DNA of 64,000 bases from Euwallacea fornicatus (taxonomy: Eukaryota > Arthropoda > Insecta > Coleoptera > Curculionidae), in assembly GCF_040115645.1 (NCBI RefSeq), contig NW_027096047.1, positions 434,001 to 498,000 on the forward strand, written 5' to 3'. The notes under the pieces were generated by a model that saw nothing but the letters and a program-made list of their open reading frames with translations, searched no databases and was not told where the DNA came from. Below, piece after piece: positions 39,750-50,831 of the stretch (within the stretch, counting starts at the first letter, position 1; each line of letters opens with the position of its first letter). Both the position numbers and the translations under genes were made by a program.

Positions 39750-39925
39750 ACACTTTGTTTAACAAATTTGGTCCACATTTGCCGAAGTTACTGAGCTTCA
39801 AAGTTTGAAGAGCCTCAAAAGATGGGTGTTTGAGCACATAAAGTACAATTTTTCTTGGAAGTTCAACAAGATGCAATCATGATCTGTTGTGTCATTTTAA
39901 AGATGTCGTCGAGCTGATTAATTTG
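39750..39925 (+). repeat. H-type monomer lacking the HindIII site
   Basis: Carries the H cluster GAAGAGCC, AAAAGATGGG, TACAATTTTT and GATCTG, but reads GGTCCACA and ACTGAGCTTC on its left instead of GGTACACA and CCAAGCTTC. The ACTGAGC part matches neighbouring monomers of block 3. This is a recombinant with a switch between monomer positions 44 and 58. Confidence 0.8.
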
Positions 39926-40629
39926 ACACTTTGTTTAACAAATTTGGTCCACATTTGCCGAAGTTACCGAGCTTCAAAGTTTGAAAAGTCACAAAATATG
40001 TGTGTTTGAGCACATAAAGTACTATTATTCTTGGAAATTCAACAAGATGCAATCATGATGTGTAGTGTCATTTTAAAGACCTCGTCGAGCTGATGAATTT
40101 GACACTTTGTTTAACAAATTTGGTCCATATTTGCCGAAGTTACCGAGCTTCAAAGTTTGAAAAGTCACAAAATATGTGTGTTTGAGCACATAAAGTACAA
40201 TTTTTCTTGGAAGTTCAACAAGATGCAATCATGATCTGTTGTGTCATTTTAAAGATGTCGTCGAGCTGATTAATTTGACACTTTGTTTAACAAATTTGGT
40301 CCACATTTGCCGAAGTTACCGAGCTTCAAAGTTTGAAAAGTCACAAAATATGTGTGTTTGAGCACATAAAGTACAATTTTTCTTGGAAGTTCAACAAGAT
40401 GCAATCATGATCTGTTGTGTCATTTTAAAGATGTCGTCGAGCTGATTAATTTGACACTTTGTTTAACAAATTTGGTCCACATTTGCCGAAGTTACCGAGC
40501 TTCAAAGTTTGAAAAGTCACAAAATATGTGTGTTTGAGCACATATACTACTATTTTTCTTGGAAGTTCAACAAGATGCAATCATGATGTGTTGTGTCATT
40601 TTAAAGATGTCGTCGAGCTGATTAATTTC

Positions 40630-41157
40630 ACACATTGTTTAACAAATTTGGTCCATATTTGCCGAAGTTACCGAGCTTCAAAGTTTGAAAAGTCACAAAA
40701 TATGTGTGTTTGAGCACATAAAGTAAAATTTTTCTTGGAAGTTCAACAAGATGCAATCATGATCTGTTGTGTCATTTTAAAGATGTCGTCGAGCTGATTA
40801 ATTTGACACTTTGTTTAACAAATTTGGTCCACATTTGCCGAAGTTACCGAGCTTCAAAGTTTGAAAAGTCACAAAATATGTGTGTTTGAGCACATAAAGT
40901 AAAATTTTTCTTGGAAGTTCAACAAGATGCAATCATGATCTGTTGTGTCATTTTAAAGATGTCGTCGAGCTGATTAATTTGACACTTTGTTTAACAAATT
41001 TGGTCCACATTTGCCGAAGTTACCGAGCTTCAAAGTTTGAAAAGTCACAAAATATGTGTGTTTGAGCACATAAAGTAAAATTTTTCTTGGAAGTTCAACA
41101 AGATGCAATCATGATCTGTTGTGTCATTTTAAAGATGTCGTCGAGCTGATTAATTTG
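40630..41157 (+). repeat. Three consecutive monomers with GTAAAAT (C97>A)
   Basis: Monomers 40630-40805, 40806-40981 and 40982-41157 all read AAAGTAAAATTTTTC, losing the GTAC found in nearly every other copy. The markers sit at 40723, 40899 and 41075, exactly 176 bp apart. The only other copy I found is near 38611. A rare variant in three adjacent monomers shows recent single-monomer amplification. Confidence 0.88.
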
Positions 41158-44100
41158 ACACTTTGTTTAACAAATTTGGTCCACATTTGCCGAAGTTACC
41201 GAGCTTCAAAGTTTGAAAAGTCACAAAATATGTGTGTTTGAGCACATAAAGTACAATTTTTCTTGGAAGTTCAACAAGATGCAATCATGATCTGTTGTGT
41301 CATTTTAAAGATGTCGTCGAGCTGATTAATTTGACACTTTGTTTAACAAATTTGGTCCACATTTGCCGAAGTTACCGAGCTTCAAAGTTTGAAAAGTCAC
41401 AAAATATGTGTGTTTGAGCACATAAAGTACTATTGTTCTTGGAAATTCAACAAGATGCATCATGATGTGTTGTGACATCTTCAAAATCTTGTCGAGCTAC
41501 TTAATTTGACACTTTGTTTAACAAATTTGGCCCACATTTGCCGAAGTTACCGAGCTTCAAAGTTTGAAAAGTCACAAAATATGTGTGTTTGAGCACATAA
41601 AGTACTATTATTCTTGGAAATTCAACAAGATGCAATCATGATGTGTTGTGTCATTTTAAAGATCTCATCGAGCTGATTAATTTGACACTTTGTTTAACAA
41701 ATTTGGTCCACATTTGCCGAAGTTACTGAGCTTCAAAGTTTGAAAAGTCACAAAAGATGTGTGTTTGAGCACATAAAGTACTATTATTCTTGGAAATTCA
41801 ACAAGATGCAATCATGATCTGTTGTGTCATTTTAAAGATGTCGTCGAGCTGATTAATTTGACACTTTGTTTAACAAATTTGGTCCATATTTGCCGAAGTT
41901 ACCGAGCTTCAAAGTTTGAAAAGTCACAAAATATGTGTGTTTGAGCACATATAGTACTATTTTTCTTGGAAGTTCAACAAGATGCAATCATGATGTGTTG
42001 TGTCATTTTAAAGATGTCGTCGAGCTGATTAATTTCACACATTGTTTAACAAATTTGGTCCATATTTGCCGAAGTTACCGAGCTTCAAAGTTTGAAAAGT
42101 CACAAAATATGTGTGTTTGAGCACATAAAGTACAATTTTTCTTGGAAGTTCAACAAGATGCAATCATGATCTGTTGTGTCATTTTAAAGATGTCGTCGAG
42201 CTGATTAATTTGACACTTTGTTTAACAAATTTGGTCCACATTTGCCGAAGTTACCGAGCTTCAAAGTTTGAAAAGTCACAAAATATGTGTGTTTGAGCAC
42301 ATAAAGTACAATTTTTCTTGGAAGTTCAACAAGATGCAATCATGATCTGTTGTGTCATTTTAATGATGTCGTCGAGCTGATTAATTTGACACTTTGTTTA
42401 ACAAATTTGGTCCACATTTGCCGAAGTTACCGAGCTTCAAAGTTTGAAAAGTCACAAAATATGTGTGTTTGAGCACATAAAGTACTATTATTCTTGGAAA
42501 TTCAACAAGATGCAATCATGATCTGTTGTGTCATTTTAAAGATGTCGTCGAGCTGATTAATTTGACACTTTGATTAACAAATTTGGTCCATATTTGCCGA
42601 AGTTACCGAGCTTCAAAGTTTGAAAAGTCACAAAATATGTGTGTTTGAGCACATATAGTACTATTTTTCTTGGAAGTTCAACAAGATGCAATCATGATCT
42701 GTTGTGTCATTTTAAAGATGTCGTCGAGCTGATTAATTTGACACTTTGTTTAACAAATTTGGTCCACATTTGCCGAAGTTACCGAGCTTCAAAGTTTGAA
42801 AAGTCACAAAATATGTGTGTTTGAGCACATAAAGTACTATTATTCTTGGAAATTCAACAAGATGCAATCATGATCTGTTGTGTCATTTTAAAGATGTCGT
42901 CGAGCTGATTAATTTGACACTTTGTTTAACAAATTTGGTCCACATTTGCCGAAGTTACCGAGCTTCAAAGTTTGAAAAGTCACAAAATATGTGTGTTTGA
43001 GCACATAAAGTACTATTATTCTTGGAAATTCAACAAGATGCAATCATGATGTGTTGTGTCATTTTAAAGATCTCATCGAGCTGATTAATTTGACACTTTG
43101 TTTAACAAATTTGGTCCACATTTGCCGAAGTTACTGAGCTTCAAAGTTTGAAAAGTCACAAAAGATGTGTGTTTGAGCACATAAAGTACAATTTTTCTTG
43201 GAAGTTCAACAAGATGCAATCATGATGTATTGTGTCATTTTAAAGATCTCGTCGAGCTGATTAATTTGACACTTTGATTAACAAATTTGGTCCATATTTG
43301 CCGAAGTTACCGAGCTTCAAAGTTTGAAAAGTCACAAAATATGTGTGTTTGAGCACATATAGTACTATTTTTCTTGGAAGTTCAACAAGATGCAATCATG
43401 ATCTGTTGTGTCATTTTAAAGATGTCGTCGAGCTGATTAATTTGACACTTTGTTTAACAAATTTGGTCCACATTTGCCGAAGTTACCGAGCTTCAAAGTT
43501 TGAAAAGTCACAAAAGATGTGTGTTTGAGCACATAAAGTACAATTTTTCTTGGAAGTTCAACAAGATGCAATCATGATGTGTTGTGACATCTTCAAAATC
43601 TTGTCGAGCTACTTAATTTGTCACTTTGTTTAACAAATTTGGTCCACATTTGCCGAAGTTACCGAGCTTCAAAGTTTGAAAAGTCACAAAATATGTGTGT
43701 TTGAGCACATATAGTACTATTTTTCTTGGAAGTTCAACAAGATACAATCATGATGTGTTGTGTCATTTTAAAGATGTCGTCGAGCTGATTAATTTCACAC
43801 ATTGTTTAACAAATTTGGTCCATATTTGCCGAAGTTACCGAGCTTCAAAGTTTGAAGTCACAAAATATGTGTGTTTGAGCTCATAAAGTACTATTTTTCT
43901 TGGAAGTTCAACAAGATGCAATCATGAAGTGTTGTGTCATTTTAAAGATGTCGTCGAGCTGATTAATTTCACACATTGTTTAACAAATTTGGTCCATATT
44001 TGCCGAAGTTACCGAGCTTCAAAGTTTGAAAAGTCACAAAATATGTGTGTTTGAGCTCATAAAGTACTATTTTTCTTGGAAGTTCAACAAGATGCAATCA

Positions 44101-45202
44101 TGATGTGTTGTGTCATTTTAAAGATCTCGTCGAGCTGATTAATTTGACACTTTGTTTAACAAATTTGGCCCACATTTGCCGAAGTTACCGAGCTTCAAAG
44201 TTTGAAAAGTCACAAAATATGTGTGTTTGAGCACATAAAGTACTATTATTCTTGGAAATTCAACAAGATGCAATCATGATGTGTTGTGTCATTTTAAAGA
44301 TGTCGTCGAGCTGATTAATTTGACACTTTGATTAACAAATTTGGCCCACATTTGCCGAAGTTACCGAGCTTCAAAGTTTGAAAAGTCACAAAATATGTGT
44401 GTTTGAGCACATAAAGTACTATTATTCTTGGAAATTCAACAAGATGCAATCATGATGTGTTGTGTCATTTTAAAGATGTCGTCGAGCTGATTAATTTGAC
44501 ACTTTGATTAACAAATTTGGTCCATATTTGCCGAAGTTACCGAGCTTCAAAGTTTGAAAAGTCACAAAATATGTGTGTTTGAGCACATAAAGTACTATTA
44601 TTCTTGGAAATTCAACAAGATGCAATCATGATGTGTAGTGTCATTTTAAAGACCTCGTCGAGCTGATTAATTTGACACTTTGTTTAACAAATTTGGTACA
44701 CATTTGCCGAAGTTACCAAGCTTCAAAGTTTGAAGAGCCTCAAAAGATGGGTGTTTGAGCACATAAAGTACAATTTTTCTTGGAAGTTCAACAAGATGCA
44801 ATCATGATCTGTTGTGTCATTTTAAAGATGTCGTCGAGCTGATTAATTTGACACTTTGTTTAACAAATTTGGTCCACATTTGCCGAAGTTACCGAGCTTC
44901 AAAGTTTGAAAAGTCACAAAATATGTGTGTTTGAGCACATAAAGTACTATTATTCTTGGAAATTCAACAAGATGCAATCATGATGTGTAGTGTCATTTTA
45001 AAGACCTCGTCGAGCTGATGAATTTGACACTTTGTTTAACAAATTTGGTCCACATTTGCCGAAGTTACCGAGCTTCAAAGTTTGAAAAGTCACAAAATAT
45101 GTGTGTTTGAGCTCATAAAGTACTATATTTCTTGGAAGTTCAACAAGATGCAATCATGATGTGTAGTGTCATTTTAAAGACCTCGTCGAGCTGATTAATT
45201 TG

Positions 45203-45378
45203 ACACTTTGTTTAACAAATTTGGTACACATTTGCCGAAGTTACCAAGCTTCAAAGTTTGAAGAGCCTCAAAAGATGGGTGTTTGAGCTCATAAAGTACT
45301 ATTATTCTTGGAAATTCAACAAGATGCAATCATGATCTGTTGTGTCATTTTAAAGATGTCGTCGAGCTGATTAATTTG
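45203..45378 (+). repeat. Chimeric H/SacI-type monomer, copy 1
   Basis: Left half is H type (GGTACACA, CCAAGCTTC, GAAGAGCC, GATGGG), but after GTGTTT it continues GAGCTCATAAAGTACTATTATT and GGAAATTC, which H monomers otherwise lack. The same chimera occurs at 46611-46786, 1408 bp (8 monomers) downstream, together with the monomer before it (45027-45202 against 46435-46610). The chimera therefore arose once and was then duplicated. Confidence 0.85.
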
Positions 45379-46610
45379 ACACTTTGTTTAACAAATTTGG
45401 TCCATATTTGCCGAAGTTACCGAGCTTCAAAGTTTGAAAAGTCACAAAATATGTGTGTTTGAGCACATAAAGTACAATTTTTCTTGGAAGTTCAACAAGA
45501 TGCAATCATGATCTGTTGTGTCATTTTAAAGATGTCGTCGAGCTGATTAATTTGACACTTTGTTTAACAAATTTGGTCCACATTTGCCGAAGTTACCGAG
45601 CTTCAAAGTTTGAAAAGTCACAAAATATGTGTGTTTGAGCACATAAAGTACAATTTTTCTTGGAAGTTCAACAAGATGCAATCATGATCTGTTGTGTCAT
45701 TTTAAAGATGTCGTCGAGCTGATTAATTTGACACTTTGTTTAACAAATTTGGTCCACATTTGCCGAAGTTACCGAGCTTCAAAGTTTGAAAAGTCACAAA
45801 ATATGTGTGTTTGAGCACATAAAGTACTATTATTCTTGGAAATTCAACAAGATGCAATCATGATCTGTTGTGTCATTTTAAAGATGTCGTCGAGCTGATT
45901 AATTTGACACTTTGATTAACAAATTTGGTCCATATTTGCCGAAGTTACCGAGCTTCAAAGTTTGAAAAGTCACAAAATATGTGTGTTTGAGCACATATAG
46001 TACTATTTTTCTTGGAAGTTCAACAAGATGCAATCATGATCTGTTGTGTCATTTTAAAGATGTCGTCGAGCTGATTAATTTGACACTTTGTTTAACAAAT
46101 TTGGTCCATATTTGCCGAAGTTACCGAGCTTCAAAGTTTGAAAAGTCACAAAATATGTGTGTTTGAGCACATAAAGTACAATTTTTCTTGGAAGTTCAAC
46201 AAGATGCAATCATGATGTGTAGTGTCATTTTAAAGACCTCGTCGAGCTGATTAATTTCACACATTGTTTAACAAATTTGGTCCATATTTGCCGAAGTTAC
46301 CGAGCTTCAAAGTTTGAAAAGTCACAAAATATGTGTGTTTGAGCACATATAGTACTATTTTTCTTGGAAGTTCAACAAGATGCAATCATGATGTGTAGTG
46401 TCATTTTAAAGACCTCGTCGAGCTGATGAATTTGACACTTTGTTTAACAAATTTGGTCCACATTTGCCGAAGTTACCGAGCTTCAAAGTTTGAAAAGTCA
46501 CAAAATATGTGTGTTTGAGCTCATAAAGTACTATTTTTCTTGGAAGTTCAACAAGATGCAATCATGATGTGTAGTGTCATTTTAAAGACCTCGTCGAGCT
46601 GATTAATTTG

Positions 46611-46786
46611 ACACTTTGTTTAACAAATTTGGTACACATTTGCCGAAGTTACCAAGCTTCAAAGTTTGAAGAGCCTCAAAAGATGGGTGTTTGAGCTCAT
46701 AAAGTACTATTATTCTTGGAAATTCAACAAGATGCAATCATGATCTGTTGTGTCATTTTAAAGATGTCGTCGAGCTGATTAATTTG
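46611..46786 (+). repeat. Chimeric H/SacI-type monomer, copy 2
   Basis: Same breakpoint as the chimera at 45203-45378. Its upstream neighbour differs from that copy's neighbour by TACTATTTTTC against TACTATATTTC. Downstream the two copies share GATCTG and CCATA and then differ: GAGCACATAAAG after copy 1, GCACATATAG after copy 2. Confidence 0.85.
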
Positions 46787-47490
46787 ACACTTTGTTTAAC
46801 AAATTTGGTCCATATTTGCCGAAGTTACCGAGCTTCAAAGTTTGAAAAGTCACAAAATATGTGTGTTTGAGCACATATAGTACTATTTTTCTTGGAAGTT
46901 CAACAAGATGCAATCATGATGTGTTGTGTCATTTTAAAGATGTCGTCGAGCTGATTAATTTCACACATTGTTTAACAAATTTGGTCCATATTTGCCGAAG
47001 TTACCGAGCTTCAAAGTTTGAAAAGTCACAAAATATGTGTGTTTGAGCACATAAAGTACAATTTTTCTTGGAAGTTCAACAAGATGCAATCATGATCTGT
47101 TGTGTCATTTTAAAGATGTCGTCGAGCTGATTAATTTGACACTTTGTTTAACAAATTTGGTCCACATTTGCCGAAGTTACCGAGCTTCAAAGTTTGAAAA
47201 GTCACAAAATATGTGTGTTTGAGCACATAAAGTACAATTTTTCTTGGAAGTTCAACAAGATGCAATCATGATCTGTTGTGTCATTTTAAAGATGTCGTCG
47301 AGCTGATTAATTTGACACTTTGTTTAACAAATTTGGTCCACATTTGCCGAAGTTACCGAGCTTCAAAGTTTGAAAAGTCACAAAATATGTGTGTTTGAGC
47401 ACATAAAGTACTATTATTCTTGGAAATTCAACAAGATGCAATCATGATCTGTTGTGTCATTTTAAAGATGTCGTCGAGCTGATTAATTTG

Positions 47491-48018
47491 ACACTTTGAT
47501 TAACAAATTTGGTCCATATTTGCCGAAGTTACCGAGCTTCAAAGTTTGAAAAGTCACAAAATATGTGTGTTTGAGCACATATAGTACTATTTTTCTTGGA
47601 AGTTCAACAAGATGCAATCATGATCTGTTGTGTCATTTTAAAGATGTCGTCGAGCTGATTAATTTGACACTTTGTTTAACAAATTTGGTCCATATTTGCC
47701 GAAGTTACCGAGCTTCAAAGTTTGAAAAGTCACAAAATATGTGTGTTTGAGCACATATAGTACTATTTTTCTTGGAAGTTCAACAAGATGCAATCATGAT
47801 CTGTTGTGTCATTTTAAAGATGTCGTCGAGCTGATTAATTTGACACTTTGTTTAACAAATTTGGTCCATATTTGCCGAAGTTACCGAGCTTCAAAGTTTG
47901 AAAAGTCACAAAATATGTGTGTTTGAGCACATATAGTACTATTTTTCTTGGAAGTTCAACAAGATGCAATCATGATCTGTTGTGTCATTTTAAAGATGTC
48001 GTCGAGCTGATTAATTTG
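47491..48018 (+). repeat. Three consecutive GCACATATAG monomers
   Basis: Monomers starting at 47491, 47667 and 47843 all carry A92>T (GCACATATAG), TATTTTTC, GGAAGTTC, GATCTG and GATGTCG. Only the first has the TTTGATTAAC junction. A fourth such monomer, with GATGTG instead of GATCTG, starts at 48195. The identical run shows recent single-monomer duplication. Confidence 0.88.
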
Positions 48019-48370
48019 ACACTTTGTTTAACAAATTTGGTCCATATTTGCCGAAGTTACCGAGCTTCAAAGTTTGAAAAGTCACAAAATATGTGTGTTT
48101 GAGCACATAAAGTACAATTTTTCTTGGAAGTTCAACAAGATGCAATCATGATCTGTTGTGTCATTTTAAAGATGTCGTCGAGCTGATTAATTTGACACTT
48201 TGTTTAACAAATTTGGTCCATATTTGCCGAAGTTACCGAGCTTCAAAGTTTGAAAAGTCACAAAATATGTGTGTTTGAGCACATATAGTACTATTTTTCT
48301 TGGAAGTTCAACAAGATGCAATCATGATGTGTTGTGTCATTTTAAAGATGTCGTCGAGCTGATTAATTTG

Positions 48371-48722
48371 ACACTTTGTTTAACAAATTTGGTCCATATT
48401 TGCCGAAGTTACCGAGCTTCAAAGTTTGAAAAGTCACAAAATATGTGTGTTTGAGCTCATAAAGTACTATTATTCTTGGAAATTCAACAAGATGCAATCA
48501 TGATGTGTTGTGTCATTTTAAAGATGTCGTCGAGCTGATTAATTTGACACTTTGTTTAACAAATTTGGTACACATTTGCCGAAGTTACCAAGCTTCAAAG
48601 TTTGAAGAGCCTCAAAAGATGGGTGTTTGAGCACATAAAGTACAATTTTTCTTGGAAGTTCAACAAGATGCAATCATGATCTGTTGTGTCATTTTAAAGA
48701 TGTCGTCGAGCTGATTAATTTG
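48371..48722 (+). repeat. Dimeric HOR unit, isolated copy
   Basis: A GAGCTC/TATTATTC/GATGTCG monomer (48371-48546) followed by an H monomer (48547-48722). It is separated from the three further dimers that begin at 48897 by one 174-bp monomer. Confidence 0.85.
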
Positions 48723-48896
48723 ATACTTTGTTTAACAAATTTGGTCCACATTTGCCGAAGTTACCGAGCTTCAAAGTTTGAAAAGTCACAAAATATGTGT
48801 TTGAGCACATATAGTACTATTTTTCTTGGAAGTTCAACAAGATGCAATCATGATGTGTTGTGTCATTTTAAAGATGTCGTCGAGCTGATTAATTTC
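48723..48896 (+). repeat. 174-bp monomer with a private GT deletion
   Basis: Reads AAATATGTGTTTGAG where all other copies have AAATATGTGTGTTTGAG, a 2-bp loss from a short GT run near 48799. It starts with the rare ATACTTTG junction (also at 58400) and has GCACATATAG. The 2-bp loss, together with A92>T, removes two stops and by chance opens a 98-codon frame at 48684-48980 that needs a TTG start. Nothing suggests that the frame is used. Confidence 0.88.
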
Positions 48897-49952
48897 ACAC
48901 ATTGTTTAACAAATTTGGTCCATATTTGCCGAAGTTACCGAGCTTCAAAGTTTGAAAAGTCACAAAATATGTGTGTTTGAGCTCATAAAGTACTATTATT
49001 CTTGGAAATTCAACAAGATGCAATCATGATGTGTTGTGTCATTTTAAAGATGTCGTCGAGCTGATTAATTTGACACTTTGTTTAACAAATTTGGTACACA
49101 TTTGCCGAAGTTACCAAGCTTCAAAGTTTGAAGAGCCTCAAAAGATGGGTGTTTGAGCACATAAAGTACAATTTTTCTTGGAAGTTCAACAAGATGCAAT
49201 CATGATCTGTTGTGTCATTTTAAAGATGTCGTCGAGCTGATTAATTTGACACTTTGTTTAACAAATTTGGTCCATATTTGCCGAAGTTACCGAGCTTCAA
49301 AGTTTGAAAAGTCACAAAATATGTGTGTTTGAGCTCATAAAGTACTATTATTCTTGGAAATTCAACAAGATGCAATCATGATGTGTTGTGTCATTTTAAA
49401 GATGTCGTCGAGCTGATTAATTTGACACTTTGTTTAACAAATTTGGTACACATTTGCCGAAGTTACCAAGCTTCAAAGTTTGAAGAGCCTCAAAAGATGG
49501 GTGTTTGAGCACATAAAGTACAATTTTTCTTGGAAGTTCAACAAGATGCAATCATGATCTGTTGTGTCATTTTAAAGATGTCGTCGAGCTGATTAATTTG
49601 ACACTTTGTTTAACAAATTTGGTCCACATTTGCCGAAGTTACCGAGCTTCAAAGTTTGAAAAGTCACAAAATATGTGTGTTTGAGCTCATAAAGTACTAT
49701 TATTCTTGGAAATTCAACAAGATGCAATCATGATGTGTTGTGTCATTTTAAAGATGTCGTCGAGCTGATTAATTTGACACTTTGTTTAACAAATTTGGTA
49801 CACATTTGCCGAAGTTACCAAGCTTCAAAGTTTGAAGAGCCTCAAAAGATGGGTGTTTGAGCACATAAAGTACAATTTTTCTTGGAAGTTCAACAAGATG
49901 CAATCATGATCTGTTGTGTCATTTTAAAGATGTCGTCGAGCTGATTAATTTG
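48897..49952 (+). repeat. Dimeric HOR, three tandem 352-bp units
   Basis: SacI-type monomers (GAGCTC, TATTATTC, GATGTCG) at 48897, 49249 and 49601 alternate strictly with H monomers at 49073, 49425 and 49777. The units differ in CCATA against CCACA and in the first having a CACACATT junction. It is the only stretch of the window with a strict two-monomer alternation. Confidence 0.88.
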
Positions 49953-50128
49953 ACACTTTGTTTAACAAATTTGGTCCACATTTGCCGAAGTTACCGAGCT
50001 TCAAAGTTTGAAAAGTCACAAAATATGTGTGTTTGAGCACATAAAGTACTATTATTCTTGGAAATTCAACAAGATGCAATCATGATGTGTAGTGTCATTT
50101 TAAAGACCTCGTCGAGCTGATTAATTTG

Positions 50129-50303
50129 ACACTTTGTTTAACAAATTTGGTCCACATTTGCCGAAGTTACCGAGCTTCAAAGTTTGAAAAATCACAAAAT
50201 ATGTGTGTTTGAGCACATATAGTACTATTTTTCTTGGAAGGTCAACAAGATGCATCATGATGTGTTGTGACATCTTCAAAATCTTGTCGAGCTACTTAAT
50301 TTG
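50129..50303 (+). repeat. 175-bp monomer at the left border of the A-A-B-C block
   Basis: Carries GAAAAATCAC, GCACATATAG, GGAAGGTC, GATGCATCATG and the ACATCTTC...GCTACTT segment. It is the last monomer of that class before 65 consecutive monomers without it, so it marks a sharp border of the homogenised block. Confidence 0.85.
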
Positions 50304-50307
50304 ACAC

Positions 50308-50320
50308 TTTGTTTAACAAA
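50308..50320. other. Dyad 1 of the monomer, TTTGTT-T-AACAAA
   Basis: Six-base arms around a single T form a perfect inverted repeat. It is present in nearly every monomer of the window. Copies with A at monomer position 9 (TTTGATTAAC, for example near 22863, 44333, 47498 and 62629) break one arm pair, and copies with the CACACATTG junction change the outermost pair. A role in forming a cruciform-like structure or in protein binding is inference only. Confidence 0.8.
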
Positions 50321-50350
50321 TTTGGTCCACATTTGCCGAAGTTACCGAGC

Positions 50351-50363
50351 TTCAAAGTTTGAA
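50351..50363. other. Dyad 2 of the monomer, TTCAAA-G-TTTGAA
   Basis: Six-base arms around one G form a perfect inverted repeat. In H-type monomers (GAAGAG follows) and in 174-bp monomers (GAAGTC follows) the arms lengthen to seven, CTTCAAA-G-TTTGAAG. The centre base is T instead of G in a few copies (for example near 4630, 5510, 59681, 61793 and 63551), which leaves the arms intact. This is the most constant dyad in the array. Confidence 0.8.
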
Positions 50364-50429
50364 AAGTCACAAAATATGTGTGTTTGAGCTCATAAAGTAC
50401 TATTATTCTTGGAAATTCAACAAGATGCA

Positions 50430-50437
50430 ATCATGAT
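50430..50437. other. Dyad 3 of the monomer, ATCATGAT
   Basis: An eight-base perfect palindrome at monomer positions 127-134, present in almost all monomers. The 175-bp monomers lose one A just before it (GATGCATCATGATG) but keep the palindrome and gain an ATGCAT next to it. It is flanked by AACAAGATGCA and GTGTTG. Confidence 0.75.
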
Positions 50438-50458
50438 GTGTTGTGTCATTTTAAAGAT

Positions 50459-50467
50459 CTCGTCGAG
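50459..50467. other. Dyad 4, CTCG-T-CGAG, present only in some monomer types
   Basis: Four-base arms around a T at monomer positions 156-164, holding two CpG sites. It is complete in monomers with AGATCTCG or AGACCTCG (types A, B, C, P, S) and shortened to TCG-T-CGA in monomers with GATGTCG (types H, Q, R). Copies with CTCATCG lose the first CpG by a G-to-A change. The segment therefore differs systematically between HOR members. Confidence 0.65.
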
Positions 50468-50655
50468 CTGATTAATTTGACACTTTGTTTAACAAATTTG
50501 GTCCACATTTGCCGAAGTTACCGAGCTTCAAAGTTTGAAAAGTCACAAAATATGTGTGTTTGAGCTCATAAAGTACTATTATTCTTGGAAATTCAACAAG
50601 ATGCAATCATGATGTGTTGTGTCATTTTAAAGATCTCGTCGAGCTGATTAATTTG

Positions 50656-50831
50656 ACACTTTGTTTAACAAATTTGGTCCACATTTGCCGAAGTTACCGA
50701 GCTTCAAAGTTTGAAAAGTCACAAAATATGTGTGTTTGAGCACATAAAGTACTATTATTCTTGGAAATTCAACAAGATGCAATCATGATGTGTAGTGTCA
50801 TTTTAAAGACCTCGTCGAGCTGATGAATTTG
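50656..50831 (+). repeat. Monomer type B of the A-A-B-C repeat
   Basis: Differs from type A at monomer positions 87 (A, GAGCACA, no SacI site), 139 (A, GTGTAGTG), 155 (C, AGACCTCG, no BglII site) and 170 (G, GCTGATGAA). The same variant set, with C34>G added, defines the P monomers of the 8448-22854 block. B and P are therefore one lineage that sits in two different higher-order repeats. A sub-form with A69>G (CACAGAATATG) occurs at 57344, 58048 and 60160. Confidence 0.9.

Larger units (their letters stand above)
36060..48370 (+). repeat. Mosaic satellite block 3
   Basis: About 70 monomers mixing all classes. Marker TACTATTGTTC occurs at 35280, 37562 and 41431 (offsets 2282 and 3869 bp), each time followed by GATGCATCATG, GGCCCACA and a CTCATCG/ACTGAGC pair, so one module was copied at least three times and then altered. 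CACACATT and GCACATATAG monomers characteristic of the 8448-22854 block reappear as islands near 40630, 42038, 43796, 46258 and 46948. Single-copy changes include TAATGATGTCG near 42362, GAAGTGTTG near 43927 and TACTATATTTC near 45123. Confidence 0.82.
50304..50479 (+). repeat. Reference monomer, type A (176 bp)
   Basis: This is the commonest monomer of the most homogeneous block and a good reference for the family. Diagnostic bases are T87 (GAGCTC, a SacI site), A102 (TATTATTC), A112 (GGAAATTC), G135, T139, and T155/C156 (AGATCT, a BglII site), followed by GCTGATTAATTTG. It carries four short dyads: TTTGTT-T-AACAAA at monomer positions 5-17, TTCAAA-G-TTTGAA at 48-60, ATCATGAT at 127-134 and CTCG-T-CGAG at 156-164. 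CpG sites lie at 34-35, 43-44, 158-159 and 161-162. No reading frame of useful length exists: the only forward ATG near the middle is followed by a stop after three codons. Confidence 0.95.

Noticed and set aside
48684..48980. A 98-codon open frame, the longest in the window.
   Set aside because: It needs a TTG start and spans one and a half monomers. It exists only because a 2-bp deletion near 48799 joins two chance frames. It is a product of satellite variation, not a gene.
50324..50342. A possible CENP-B box on the reverse strand (CTTCGGCAAATGTGGAC).
   Set aside because: By my reading it agrees with 7 of the 9 essential CENP-B box bases (TTCG, A and GG) but misses the first and last of the CGGG. 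A 7-of-9 match somewhere in a 176-bp unit on two strands is expected roughly half the time by chance, so it is not evidence.
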